From assembly GCF_009765705.1 (NCBI RefSeq), contig NZ_LMUX01000016.1, positions 804,837 through 868,836 on the forward strand: 64,000 nucleotides of DNA, read 5' to 3'. Of this stretch, positions 1-7,616 are shown piece after piece (positions within the stretch are counted from its first letter, which is position 1; each line of letters starts with the position of its first letter). This DNA comes from Burkholderia sp. L27(2015). GTDB lineage: Bacteria > Pseudomonadota > Gammaproteobacteria > Burkholderiales > Burkholderiaceae. The notes beneath the pieces are model-generated. The model was not told where the DNA came from and ran no database searches. It saw nothing but the letters and a program-made list of their open reading frames with translations. Made by a program: the position numbers and the translations under genes.

Positions 1-651
1 GCGACTAATCGCGTGCTTGAGGTTGACCCGGTAGTAGCCCTTGCTGCCCTTGGATGGGCGATGGGCGACGGTAATGAGCGCCGCATCGCCTTGGCGTAGG
101 GGCAACACCATGGGCCGGGACTGCATGCGCGGGCGCTGCTCGGTCATGACGAACTCGCCACCCGAAAAGTCAGCATCGGGTTCGCAGGGCAATATCACCA
201 ACTGCAACGGGAACACGCGCTTGCCCTGTGCGCTTTGATGCAGCGCCAAATAATCTCCCTCGCGGAGATAACTCGCCGCCGTTAGTTGGCCCGTCTGGCC
301 GACCTCGCGGTTCTCCCGCAGGAAGTCTTCCAGCGTCGCCGGGTAGCGGGAGTCCGCGCCCATAATTTCAGCCCAGCGATTGGCAATCGGAGCCAACCGC
401 TCGTAAAACGCTACACGCCAAGCTGCGATCGGATCAGGCAATGGTTGAGGCAGACGCCACACATCCCCCCGACCGAGTTCAAGGCGCTCCAGCGACGCGC
501 ACTGGCCCTGCGCGCGGGCCTCGGCTGCAAGCGTCGCGAGCGCTTTAGCCTGTGCACCGTCGAGCAACTTGGGCAACAAGGCATAGCCTTCCTTATCCAG
601 GTCAGCACCGATGCGGCCCCAGTCCAGTTTTTCGATGGAGATATTTTTCAT
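1..651 (-). CDS. 2OG-Fe(II) oxygenase-like protein lacking the HxD aspartate (partial)
   Basis: The gene reads leftward from an ATG at 651 and leaves the window after 217 codons, so its C-terminus is missing. GGAG lies about 7 nt before the ATG. It is a paralogue of the oxygenase at 1508-2209: both share a GEFVMT motif and an LRQGD motif. Where the paralogue has the iron-binding HQD, this protein reads HQS (His138, Ser140), so one ligand of the 2-His-1-Asp triad is gone. The downstream His region is kept up to the window edge. It lies 57 nt downstream of ogt on the same strand and may be co-transcribed. Whether it still oxidises anything is unknown; it could be a non-catalytic or repurposed paralogue. 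Confidence 0.8.
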   Translation of the reverse strand, partial: MKNISIEKLDWGRIGADLDKEGYALLPKLLDGAQAKALATLAAEARAQGQCASLERLELGRGDVWRLPQPLPDPIAAWRVAFYERLAPIANRWAEIMGADSRYPATLEDFLRENREVGQTGQLTAASYLREGDYLALHQSAQGKRVFPLQLVILPCEPDADFSGGEFVMTEQRPRMQSRPMVLPLRQGDAALITVAHRPSKGSKGYYRVNLKHAISR

Positions 652-708
652 TGTTCGCTCCATCATGTCGTCAAACGTGTGCTTCGTGCCGTTGCATCCA
701 TCGTCATG

Positions 709-1278
709 TCAGAAACCGGGCAACCGCGCTTCCTGAGAGGCGCTGGCGGGCTCGACAGGCAGCAGCGCTCGCTCATGCTCGAGTAGCCAGCGCTTGCGGT
801 GCAGACCCCATGCATACCCCTTGAGGTCGCCGTTTTTGCCGATCACGCGGTGGCAGGGCACGACAATCGCGATCGGATTCGCACCATTGGCGGCGCCGAT
901 ATCGATGGCCATGCGAGGATCGTCATAACCCAGGGCGCGAGCGAACTCGCCATAGCTGGTCGTCTGTCCAGCCGGGATCTCGCGCAACCCGGCCCAGACG
1001 CGACGCTGCAGTTCACTGCCCGATGCCGCGGTGGCGATCTCACCCAGCGCGGCAAAGTCGCCCTCAAAGTAACGTCGGAGGCCAGACGCGATCGCTGCGG
1101 GGGCGGCGGTTTCTATGAGCTCGCACTCGCCATAGTGCGTGCGCAAGTTCCGATGCAAATGCGCCTGGTGATCGATGAAGTCGAGCGCGCGCAACTGTTC
1201 CTGGTGGTCCGTAACCAGCATCAACGTTCCCAGCGGGGAATCAACCTCGCTCAGATTCAAATTCAGTTTTAGTTTCAT
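709..1278 (-). CDS. ogt: Methylated-DNA-protein cysteine methyltransferase
   Basis: Suicide repair protein that moves an alkyl group from O6-alkylguanine or O4-alkylthymine to its own cysteine. The active-site PCHRVIG motif is present, preceded by NPIAIVV and followed by a GYAWG segment where the family usually has GYAGG. The 189-residue length fits Ogt without an Ada regulatory domain. An ATG at 1287 touches the AGGAG, while the ATG at 1278 lies 9 nt after it, so 1278 is preferred. The first codons are a run of near-identical 6-bp units encoding KLKLNLNL. The 2OG-oxygenase-like gene follows on the same strand and a paralogous oxygenase diverges, suggesting an alkylation-damage cluster. Confidence 0.92.
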   Translation of the reverse strand: MKLKLNLNLSEVDSPLGTLMLVTDHQEQLRALDFIDHQAHLHRNLRTHYGECELIETAAPAAIASGLRRYFEGDFAALGEIATAASGSELQRRVWAGLREIPAGQTTSYGEFARALGYDDPRMAIDIGAANGANPIAIVVPCHRVIGKNGDLKGYAWGLHRKRWLLEHERALLPVEPASASQEARLPGF

Positions 1279-1360
1279 GGCGGACATCTCCTAGGTATGG
1301 GAGGTCGTGGGTATTTGGGTGGTGAGTGATCAGTTTGAAACGGCGCAATAATTCGAACAA

Positions 1361-1408
1361 TCCGTTTCTTGCTGGTATACGTTTAAAAATTAAAACGCAA
1401 GAAACGGA
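1361..1408. promoter_or_regulatory. Long inverted repeat in the divergent ogt/oxygenase promoter region
   Basis: TCCGTTTCTTG at 1361-1371 is repeated perfectly inverted as CAAGAAACGGA at 1398-1408, with a 26-nt A+T-rich spacer. The spacer contains an extended -10-like TGGTATACG (1373-1381) on the plus strand. Perfect 11-bp arms around a candidate promoter between divergent genes suggest an operator for both, but a cruciform or RNA hairpin is also possible. Confidence 0.5.
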
Positions 1409-1507
1409 GTTGCGAGTCAGTGATGCTCCTGTAGGCTGAACGCATCGCCAATTGAGAACAGTCCAACGGGAACCTGGCCCATGAGCCCATGCGAGAGCGA
1501 TGCACGG

Positions 1508-2209
1508 ATGTCGATACCGGCTTTGCAGGCGCAAGACTGGCCCGCCATAGAGCAATCCCTATACACCGATGGCAATGCGCTGTTGCCTGCTCTACTCACT
1601 GCGGCGCAGTGCGAAGAATTAGCGGCCATGTACGAGCAGGATCAGCACTTTCGAACACGCGTCGTCATGGCGCGGCACGGGTTCGGGCTCGGTGAATACA
1701 AGTACTTCGCCTATCCGTTGCCGAATATACTCGCCCAACTACGCGAAGCGCTCTATTCGCGCCTCGCGCCCGTTGCCAATCATTGGAACCGGTTGATGGG
1801 CGTGGACGTGCGCTATCCTGAGACACTGCCAGCCTTTCTGGATCGTTGTCATGCCGCAGGCCAGATTCGTCCGACTCCGCTGATTCTGAAGTACGGCGAG
1901 GGCGACTACAACTGTCTGCATCAAGACCTATACGGCGACCATGTGTTTGCGTTGCAAGTGGCGATTCTTTTGGATCGACCGGGTATCGATTTCACCGGTG
2001 GCGAATTCGTGATGACGCAGAGCAGCACATCGGAGCGCCGTGTCGATGTGGTGCCTCTGCGTCAAGGCGATGGTGTCGCGTTCACCGTCAATCAGCGCCC
2101 GGTGCAAGGCCGGCGCACAACGCGCAGGGTAGCAATGCGGCATGGGGTTAGCCAAGTACGCAGCGGCCACCGTTACACGGTCGGGCTGATCTTCCACGAC
2201 GCACGCTGA
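1508..2209 (+). CDS. 2OG-Fe(II) oxygenase family protein
   Basis: Probable 2-oxoglutarate/Fe(II)-dependent dioxygenase of about 233 residues. The iron-binding HQD follows a GEGDYN segment; downstream are GEFVMT, LRQGD and a distal RHGVS...RYTVGLIFH region expected to carry the second His and the 2OG-binding Arg. An upstream ATG at 1481 is in frame, but alignment with the paralogue at 1-651 (DW at residue 10-11 in both) supports the start at 1508. It diverges from ogt. Related genes are often found beside ada/ogt genes, so a role in alkylation damage is plausible, but the substrate is unknown. Confidence 0.82.
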   Translation: MSIPALQAQDWPAIEQSLYTDGNALLPALLTAAQCEELAAMYEQDQHFRTRVVMARHGFGLGEYKYFAYPLPNILAQLREALYSRLAPVANHWNRLMGVDVRYPETLPAFLDRCHAAGQIRPTPLILKYGEGDYNCLHQDLYGDHVFALQVAILLDRPGIDFTGGEFVMTQSSTSERRVDVVPLRQGDGVAFTVNQRPVQGRRTTRRVAMRHGVSQVRSGHRYTVGLIFHDAR

Positions 2210-2245
2210 CGCTTACCACGCCTATGGGGTGTTGAAACCGAGGCA

Positions 2246-2632
2246 CTAAGCCTTGGCCGCGACAACCTCGATCTCGAGCAAGAACTCAGGGCGCACGAGT
2301 TGTGGCACGATCAGCAGCATGGACGCAGGCCGGACATCGCCGAGGAATTTGGTGCGCACCTTGCCATAGGCGGCTATGTCCTCGGCGCGAGTGAGATAGT
2401 GGGTGGCTTTGACGATGTCGCCAACTGTCATGCCGGCACCGTCCAGCATGCGTATGACATGTGCCCAGGCGAGCTCCGCTTGGCCGGTAATGTCTGCGGG
2501 AAGTTCGCCTTCGATCGGAAGTCCGGGGGTGCCGGATGTCACGAGCCATCGCAGGTTAGGTTGAACCTCGATGGCATCGCTGTAATTCGCGATCTGGCGT
2601 GCGACGCCGATTTCGATGATTTTATGGGGCAT
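2246..2632 (-). CDS. RidA family protein (YjgF/YER057c/UK114)
   Basis: A 128-residue single-domain RidA-like protein. Archetypal members hydrolyse reactive enamine/imine intermediates formed by PLP enzymes. It has the typical length and the C-terminal VRPEFLLEIEVVAA strand with the Arg expected in the inter-subunit active site. AGGAG lies about 8 nt before the ATG. It is convergent with the oxygenase gene and is followed on the same strand by nothing nearby, so it appears monocistronic. It may belong to a RidA subgroup other than RidA itself, hence no symbol. Confidence 0.88.
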   Translation of the reverse strand: MPHKIIEIGVARQIANYSDAIEVQPNLRWLVTSGTPGLPIEGELPADITGQAELAWAHVIRMLDGAGMTVGDIVKATHYLTRAEDIAAYGKVRTKFLGDVRPASMLLIVPQLVRPEFLLEIEVVAAKA

Positions 2633-2680
2633 TTTTCTACTCCTGTGAATGGAAAAGGGCCGGCTTAGGGGGGCGTCGGC

Positions 2681-3079
2681 CTACATCATGGCCTGAAGCA
2701 CGTCACGCAAAACGACGGCCTGGTTCTCCAGTTCATTGCGGGCACCGTAGACCAATGTGATCTTTTGCGAGCCGCTAGCGGCAAGCAACGCTTCCAGTTT
2801 TTCTCGCATGCCGGGCGCCGCAAGTTCCTCGAGATAGCGTTTGCGAAACTCTTCCCACCGTTGCGGTTCGTGGCCGAACCAGCGTATCAATTCTGGCGTT
2901 GGCGCTACATCGCGTGCCCACTCGTCGAGATGTAGATCGGCTTTGCTACGTCCGCGCGGCCAGAAATGATCGACCAAGACACGATAGCCATCGGCCGGCG
3001 TGGCCGTCTCATAGGCACGTTGAATCTCAATCACGCGCGGGTGAGCCTGTTTCGGGTGGGTGTCTTTCGCAGACGTCAT
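2681..3079 (-). CDS. DUF488 domain-containing protein
   Basis: A 132-residue protein with the DUF488 signature: YRVLVDHFWPRG near residues 32-43, WARDVAPTPELIRWFGH around 54-70 and a C-terminal KITLVYGARNELENQA segment. A much longer frame is open upstream, but the ATG at 3079 overlaps the stop of the glycosylase-like gene as TAATG, which supports this start and translational coupling. Function is not established; the family has conserved charged residues suggestive of an enzyme or nucleic-acid-related role. Confidence 0.85.
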   Translation of the reverse strand: MTSAKDTHPKQAHPRVIEIQRAYETATPADGYRVLVDHFWPRGRSKADLHLDEWARDVAPTPELIRWFGHEPQRWEEFRKRYLEELAAPGMREKLEALLAASGSQKITLVYGARNELENQAVVLRDVLQAMM

Positions 3080-3669
3080 TATTTCTGCTGTGGTTGCGGC
3101 GTGAGTACGCGTTGCACTTGCTCGCGTAGCGCCGGAAGCACCTCGTGTTCGAACCACGGATGATGCTGGAACCAGCCCGTATTGCGAGGTGACGGATGCG
3201 GCAACGGGACGTAGCGCGGAGCATAATCCGCAAACGCCGCGACGGTCTCGGTGACGTTGCCGCGACTTGCCTTGCCGAGGAAATAGCGCTGTGCGTACTG
3301 ACCAATCAGCAGGATCAGGTCGATCTGGTTCATCTGTTCCAACAAACGAACATGCCAATGTTCGGCACATTCCTTGCGCGGCGGCAAATCGCCGCTACTG
3401 CCTCGACCGGGATAGCAATAGCCCATGGGCATGAGCGCGATTTGCGACGCATCATAAAACACGGCGCGATCGACGCCCAACCAATCGCGCAAGCGCTCAC
3501 CGCTCTTGTCATCCCATGGCACGCCGGTTCTATGCACAGTCATGCTTGGTGCTTGTCCAACGATCAAGAGCCGAGCTGTGGTACTCGCCTGCACGATAGG
3601 GCGCGGACCCAGTGGTAAGTGATCAGCGCAAATTCGGCAGTTACGGATGTCTGTTAGAAGTGTGTGCAC
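3079..3669 (-). CDS. Uracil-DNA glycosylase family protein
   Basis: A 196-residue member of the uracil-DNA glycosylase superfamily (COG1573-like). Motif 1 appears as GQAPSMTVHRTGVPWDDKSG and motif 2 as PHPSPRNTGW near residue 155. Cys11 and Cys14 are present but the four-cysteine iron-sulfur set of family 4 is not evident. The start codon is GTG, and no clear Shine-Dalgarno site precedes it. It overlaps the DUF488 gene by the TAATG junction, implying a two-gene unit. Base-excision repair of deaminated cytosine is the likely role; the exact subfamily is not resolved. Confidence 0.82.
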   Translation of the reverse strand: MHTLLTDIRNCRICADHLPLGPRPIVQASTTARLLIVGQAPSMTVHRTGVPWDDKSGERLRDWLGVDRAVFYDASQIALMPMGYCYPGRGSSGDLPPRKECAEHWHVRLLEQMNQIDLILLIGQYAQRYFLGKASRGNVTETVAAFADYAPRYVPLPHPSPRNTGWFQHHPWFEHEVLPALREQVQRVLTPQPQQK

Positions 3670-3855
3670 GGCGAGAGTCTAGTTTCGAAGCGGCGGTTTC
3701 CTTGCCACGATAATTGTACCTGTGGCTGCGCATCGTGGCCTCGGTCTATTGGGTAAATAACCGTCTGCGCGTTGATCGCTTAGTGATCTTTGAAGATACT
3801 TTGATGATAAGGCGAGTTGGGATTTCGGACCGTCATCCGAAGGCCGCTGCACCTC

Positions 3856-3884
3856 TTGATTTCCCTATTATTTGTAGATACAAT
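3856..3884 (+). promoter_or_regulatory. Promoter and candidate autoregulatory operator of brnTA
   Basis: A -35 TTGATT (3856-3861) and a -10 TACAAT (3879-3884) are separated by exactly 17 bp. An inverted repeat TTGTA-GA-TACAA (3872-3883) covers the -10 element and would suit repression by the BrnTA complex, which is known to autoregulate its promoter. The expected transcription start falls at about 3890-3892, at or just before the brnT ATG, so the mRNA may be leaderless. Confidence 0.65.
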
Positions 3885-3891
3885 AATTCGT

Positions 3892-4161
3892 ATGGACGTC
3901 ACGTTCGATCCAGAAAAGGATGCGGTGAACCTCGCCAAACACGGTGTGTCGCTGACTCTGGCTTGGGAAATAGATTGGTCGATGGTGATGGCCTATGTCG
4001 ACATCAGGAAGGATTACAAAGAGATCCGCGAGATCGGTTTTTGTCCGATCAGTGGTCGTCTTTACTGTGTCGTGTTTACCCAGCGCGGGGGTGCGATGAG
4101 AGTTATCAGCCTGCGCAAAGCCAGCAATCGGGAGACCAACAATTATGAGCGCCAAACCTAA
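3892..4161 (+). CDS. brnT: BrnT family toxin
   Basis: An 89-residue type II toxin of the RelE-like RNase fold, expected to cut RNA and stop translation. The N-terminus MDVTFDPEKDAVNLAKHGVS and the later RLYCVVFTQRGGAMRVISLR match BrnT. The open frame extends upstream, but the family N-terminus and the promoter spacing both point to the ATG at 3892. No Shine-Dalgarno site precedes this ATG. It overlaps brnA by 17 nt. Confidence 0.9.
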   Translation: MDVTFDPEKDAVNLAKHGVSLTLAWEIDWSMVMAYVDIRKDYKEIREIGFCPISGRLYCVVFTQRGGAMRVISLRKASNRETNNYERQT

Positions 4162-4429
4162 GCTGACCAGGAATACACCGGAAGAGGAAGCTGCGATCCA
4201 ACGTGGGATCGCAACCGATCCAGACACCTATGAAGTGCCGGCCGAGGAGTTCAAAAAAATGAAACGGCTAGGCCAGCGTGGGCGCCCCCGCATGAGCTCG
4301 CCCAAGGAGTTGGTGTCGATACGATACGACGCGCAGGTGATCGAGGCGTTTCGGGCGATGGGTGACGGCTGGCAGACCAAGATGAATGCTGCACTGGTCG
4401 AGTGGCTGCGGGAACATCAGTCTGCATAA
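4145..4429 (+). CDS. brnA: BrnA family antitoxin
   Basis: A 94-residue antitoxin that binds BrnT and, with it, represses the brnTA promoter. The C-terminal segment ELVSIRYDAQVIEAFRAMGD followed by KMNAALVEWLREH is the ribbon-helix-helix DNA-binding part; the charged N-terminal half wraps the toxin in known family members. Translation overlaps the end of brnT, the usual toxin-first order of this family. Confidence 0.9.
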   Translation: MSAKPKLTRNTPEEEAAIQRGIATDPDTYEVPAEEFKKMKRLGQRGRPRMSSPKELVSIRYDAQVIEAFRAMGDGWQTKMNAALVEWLREHQSA

Positions 4430-4533
4430 TCACTTTCTGTCCACCTGTTTGCGTTGTGTGCGCTCCCGTACATAGGCGGTGCCCGCATACTCGCAGACTG
4501 GTCGTCCACTCGACGCTCCAGAGGGAACGGCCT

Positions 4534-4758
4534 ATGTCTGCTGGAAATCTCGCAAGCGGCCTGTTTTTCAGCCATCGTGGGCACTTTTACAGCGTCAATC
4601 TACAGGAGCGGCCGGGAAAGTGCTGGGCGTGGAGCTACGTGCTGCACGATATGGAGGTCAGCGGCAAGGATGGCCCCATTGACGACGAGGTGAGCGCCAT
4701 TGCCATGGGCATGGCGGCGGCTTCGGCACATATCGATCGCATCATCGCGAACCCGTAG
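4534..4758 (+). CDS. Hypothetical small protein
   Basis: A 74-residue protein with no recognised domain. It begins MSAGNLASGLFFSHRGHF and ends with an Ala/Met-rich helix. An upstream in-frame ATG exists at 4402 overlapping brnA, but the sequence before 4534 is Cys-rich and not protein-like. It is the first of three consecutive small genes of similar size on the same strand. Confidence 0.5.
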   Translation: MSAGNLASGLFFSHRGHFYSVNLQERPGKCWAWSYVLHDMEVSGKDGPIDDEVSAIAMGMAAASAHIDRIIANP

Positions 4759-4911
4759 GGGAACATCCGAACGGTTGGTTCACTTGCGGCACTGGGTGGT
4801 GCCTGCTCAGCGTCTATCGCTTGGCCTAACGCAAAAGGGCGATTCGCGACGCGCTTTTCTTGGTGTGCGTCGATCGTGCTACGATCCTTGAAAAGCCGAA
4901 AGGGGACGACC

Positions 4912-5136
4912 ATGGAAGGAAAGCACGATTTCCGATTCAAGGGACGGGTACTGCATTGCGATCCGATGCTGATGCCCGACGGCAGATTTAGCGCGCAAGT
5001 GACGATTGAGAGCGGACATGGCGGTCCGGAGCTCATTGAGGAGACTTTTCCTGCGTTGCGCTGCTTCTCCAAGGAGGCCGATGCTGTCGATTACGCCCAC
5101 GATCACGGCAGACGCGTGATCAACGAGAAAAGTTGA
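4912..5136 (+). CDS. Hypothetical small protein
   Basis: A 74-residue soluble protein preceded by AGGGG 8 nt before the ATG. It contains DGRFSAQVTIES followed by an EADAVDYAHDHGRRVI helix. The pattern strand-DG-strand then helix with EA...GR recurs in the next gene, suggesting a shared small alpha/beta fold. Function unknown; not assigned to a named family here. Confidence 0.7.
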   Translation: MEGKHDFRFKGRVLHCDPMLMPDGRFSAQVTIESGHGGPELIEETFPALRCFSKEADAVDYAHDHGRRVINEKS

Positions 5137-5162
5137 TCGACTGGGTCGTATAGGAGAGTGCG

Positions 5163-5417
5163 ATGCACCACGACGTCATTGACGGCCCCTATGTGATCTC
5201 CGTCAACGCCCACCCCGAACACAGCCGCCTCAAGCCAGGAACAGTCGACGGTTATCGGGTTAGCGTAACGATACGCCGCGATGACGGGGCAGCAGTGGTC
5301 AAAGACCTCAGTCAGTTTGAGATCCCACAAGGTGGGCTCTATCTCAATCTCGAGTCGGCGCTCGACGACGGCGAGCGCATGGGCCGGCTCGCCATAGCGT
5401 GTGGATTCTGCAAATAA
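5163..5417 (+). CDS. Hypothetical small protein
   Basis: An 84-residue protein starting 26 nt after the previous gene, with GGAGAG 4-9 nt upstream. VDGYRVSVTIRRDDG corresponds to the DGRF...VTIES strand of its neighbour, and ESALDDGERMGRLAI to the terminal helix. It may be a paralogue produced by local duplication. No function can be assigned. Confidence 0.7.
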   Translation: MHHDVIDGPYVISVNAHPEHSRLKPGTVDGYRVSVTIRRDDGAAVVKDLSQFEIPQGGLYLNLESALDDGERMGRLAIACGFCK

Positions 5418-5665
5418 TTTCAACGTACGCTGATCGATAGCATGCCGGGTTCGTAGCCCTCACTAATTTTCGACAAGTCGAATCGCCAAAGGGCCAGAAG
5501 CCTTCGTCGTTCTTAACCTCGTTCGCGTACAATTTCCCCGTGTCATGGGCCGGCGGCGCGATTGACATGTCGCCCTCTCTCAAGCGCACAAAGATAGACT
5601 TCCCGCCACATAAGCAGATACCGCTTTTTGCCATAGCAATCAAAGCCAACCGATAAAAGCGCTCC
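5418..5665. other. Intergenic region with an unassigned minus-strand open frame
   Basis: Between the last small gene and the MocR-type regulator no promoter stands out. A minus-strand frame is open from 5667 to 5344 (107 codons) and its first 65 codons look moderately protein-like, but it overlaps the ends of both neighbours and matches no family known to me. It is not called as a gene. Confidence 0.3.
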
Positions 5666-7096
5666 ATGAAACTTTACGAAACTCTAGCTAATACGATGGC
5701 TCAAGAGATTCGTTCGGGGCACGTGCCTGTCGGCGCGCGCATGCCGTCGCTGCGACAGATTACGGCTCAGCACAACGTCAGCCAGGCCACGGTGTTTCGC
5801 GCTTATTACCTGCTCGAGGAATGGGGCTTGATTCGCGCGCGAGAACGGTCCGGCTATTACGTCGCACCTGGCGCTGGCGTGATGGCGAAAGCGGCTCCAC
5901 GCACCGAGCTAGCCGCATCCAGCAAGGTGGATGTGAGCGACCTCGTCTTCTCGGTACTGGATGAAACAAAACGCACCGACGTGGTGCCGCTAGGGTCTGC
6001 GTTCCCATCGCCAGAGCTTTTCCCACTGCAACGTCTGGCCAAATCACTCGGATATGCTTCGCGATTGATGAACCCATGGAGCACAGTCGTCGATTTGCCG
6101 CCGGGCAATGAAAACCTACGACGCCAGATCGCCTTGCGCTATATGGGGATGGGCATCTCGCAGCCGATCGAAGACATCGTCGTGACGAATGGCGCCCTTG
6201 AGGCATTGAACCTTTGTCTGATGGCAGTGACCCGGCCCGGCGACGTCGTCGCTGTCGAGTCGCCGGGTTTTTACGCGGCGCTTCAGGCGATAGAACGCCT
6301 TGATCTACGCGCAGTAGAGATCCCCGTCGACCCGCGAACCGGCCTCGACCTCGATGCGCTCGCGGACGCACTCGACAAGCATCCGATACGCGCCTGCTGG
6401 TTTATGACGAATTTTCAAAATCCGACAGGCGCCTCGCTTACGCTGGAAAAGAAGAAGTTGCTGGTCGAACTGCTGGCACAGCACGATGTGCCGCTGATCG
6501 AGGACGATGTCTATGGCGAATTACATTTTCAGCCGAACTATCCGCTGCCGGCGATAGCCTTCGATACCCGCGGGCTGGTCATGCATTGCAGCTCGTTTTC
6601 GAAAACGCTCGCACCGGGCTATCGGGTAGGTTGGGTCGCAGCAGGCCGATTTGCCGGCAAGGTCCAGCGCCTGAAGCTGATGACGACATTGTCGGCGAGC
6701 ATCCCAGTGCAAGCGGGGTTAGCGGACTATCTGCAGCATGGCGGATATGACAAGCATCTGCGTAAGCTGCGCAATTCGCTACAGACGCAGTTGACGGCGA
6801 TGAATGCGGCGATCAGGAAATGGTTGCCGCCCGGTGTGCGCTGGACGCAGCCCGCGGGCGGATATTTTCTTTGGCTGGAATTACCGGAAGCGGTCAACGC
6901 AATGCATCTTCATCGACTGGCGATCGAGCAGGGCATCAGCCTTACGCCGGGCCCCATCTTCTCTGCGACACAGGGCTACCAGCATTGCGTCAGACTGAAT
7001 TTCGGCCATCCATGGAGCCCGAAGATCGAGGGCGCGATTAGAGTGCTGGGCGAGTTGCTCTCTCACTCGGCGGTCCGTAGCGTCGAAACGCCTTAG
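5666..7096 (+). CDS. MocR-type transcriptional regulator (GntR HTH plus aminotransferase-like domain)
   Basis: A 476-residue fusion of an N-terminal winged helix (about residues 1-70, with GHVPVGARMPSLRQ and VSQATVFRAYYLLEEWG) to a fold-type I aminotransferase domain (about 95-465). The PLP-binding lysine is Lys312 in SSFSKTLAPGYRVGW; NPTG and the final Arg-containing RLNFGHP are also present. MocR proteins use PLP or an amino-acid adduct as effector rather than catalysing transamination. The target is unknown. Its TAG stop codon lies inside the first unit of a 12-bp repeat. Confidence 0.9.
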   Translation: MKLYETLANTMAQEIRSGHVPVGARMPSLRQITAQHNVSQATVFRAYYLLEEWGLIRARERSGYYVAPGAGVMAKAAPRTELAASSKVDVSDLVFSVLDETKRTDVVPLGSAFPSPELFPLQRLAKSLGYASRLMNPWSTVVDLPPGNENLRRQIALRYMGMGISQPIEDIVVTNGALEALNLCLMAVTRPGDVVAVESPGFYAALQAIERLDLRAVEIPVDPRTGLDLDALADALDKHPIRACWFMTNFQNPTGASLTLEKKKLLVELLAQHDVPLIEDDVYGELHFQPNYPLPAIAFDTRGLVMHCSSFSKTLAPGYRVGWVAAGRFAGKVQRLKLMTTLSASIPVQAGLADYLQHGGYDKHLRKLRNSLQTQLTAMNAAIRKWLPPGVRWTQPAGGYFLWLELPEAVNAMHLHRLAIEQGISLTPGPIFSATQGYQHCVRLNFGHPWSPKIEGAIRVLGELLSHSAVRSVETP

Positions 7097-7142
7097 TCGC
7101 CGCCTTAGTCGCCGCTTTAGTCACTGTAGCCGCTTTAGTTGG
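7089..7142. repeat. 12-bp imperfect tandem repeat across a stop codon
   Basis: CGCCTTAGTCGC occurs twice exactly (7089-7112), followed by CGCTTTAGTCAC (7113-7124) and, after a 6-bp gap, CGCTTTAGTTGG (7131-7142). The TAG within the first unit ends the upstream gene. Unit loss or gain would not alter the upstream protein. Confidence 0.85.
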
Positions 7143-7204
7143 CCGGCATGGCGGCGCTTGGTTTGCGCCTGTGCGGGGCAGAGGCGCGAGGCACACACGC
7201 CAGC

Positions 7205-7393
7205 TCAATGAGAGAGGTGGATTGCCATCTTCGCAACGAGAAACAGCGTTGTGCCGAAACAAGCGGCTAGGCTTACCGCCACGAAGGGCAACATGGACAC
7301 CTTTACGGCGGCAAAGTCGGCTTCGTGGGAAGCGCGTTTGCGCACGCCGAAAAAACTCCACAATACGATGCGCAGCATTTTTAAAAAGATCAT
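7205..7393 (-). CDS. DUF2970 domain-containing small membrane protein
   Basis: A 62-residue protein with the DUF2970 pattern: LKMLRIVLWSFFGVRKR, then ASHEADFAAVK, then one transmembrane helix of about 20 residues. AGGAGG lies 7-8 nt before the ATG at 7393, which fixes the start although the frame is open further upstream. Such proteins are common in Burkholderiales and often sit near respiratory genes; here it diverges from cydA across the FNR box. Function unknown. Confidence 0.85.
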   Translation of the reverse strand: MIFLKMLRIVLWSFFGVRKRASHEADFAAVKVSMLPFVAVSLAACFGTTLFLVAKMAIHLSH

Positions 7394-7523
7394 GGCATAC
7401 CTCCTGCACTGCATGAAAACACGGATTTCTTCACGGATATGGTGCGCGGGGAGGTCGTGATTTGACAGTAGCAGTTGCAGAGAATTTTGACGTAGCAGAT
7501 TTTTCTGGTTTCGAACTCGCCGG

Positions 7524-7564
7524 TTGATCCAGGTCAAGGCGGCGGTTCAGGCGCTCCGTAGACT
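7524..7564 (+). promoter_or_regulatory. FNR/Anr box and -10 element for cydAB
   Basis: TTGATCCAGGTCAA (7524-7537) matches TTGAT-N4-ATCAA with one mismatch. A -10-like TAGACT lies at 7559-7564, which puts the predicted start near 7571-7572 and the box centre at about -41, the class II activator position. The transcript would have a leader of about 45 nt before the cydA ATG. Confidence 0.75.
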
Positions 7565-7616
7565 TCGCTTGGTCGAGAACATTGAAAAACCGATTCGCAC
7601 CCGACCGGAGTTACTC

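Noticed and set aside
286-786. Plus-strand frame of 166 codons at the window start
   Set aside because: The opposite strand encodes the oxygenase-like protein, a clear paralogue of the one at 1508.
5344-5667. Minus-strand frame of 107 codons before the MocR gene
   Set aside because: Overlaps both neighbours and resembles no family I know; mentioned only in the intergenic note.
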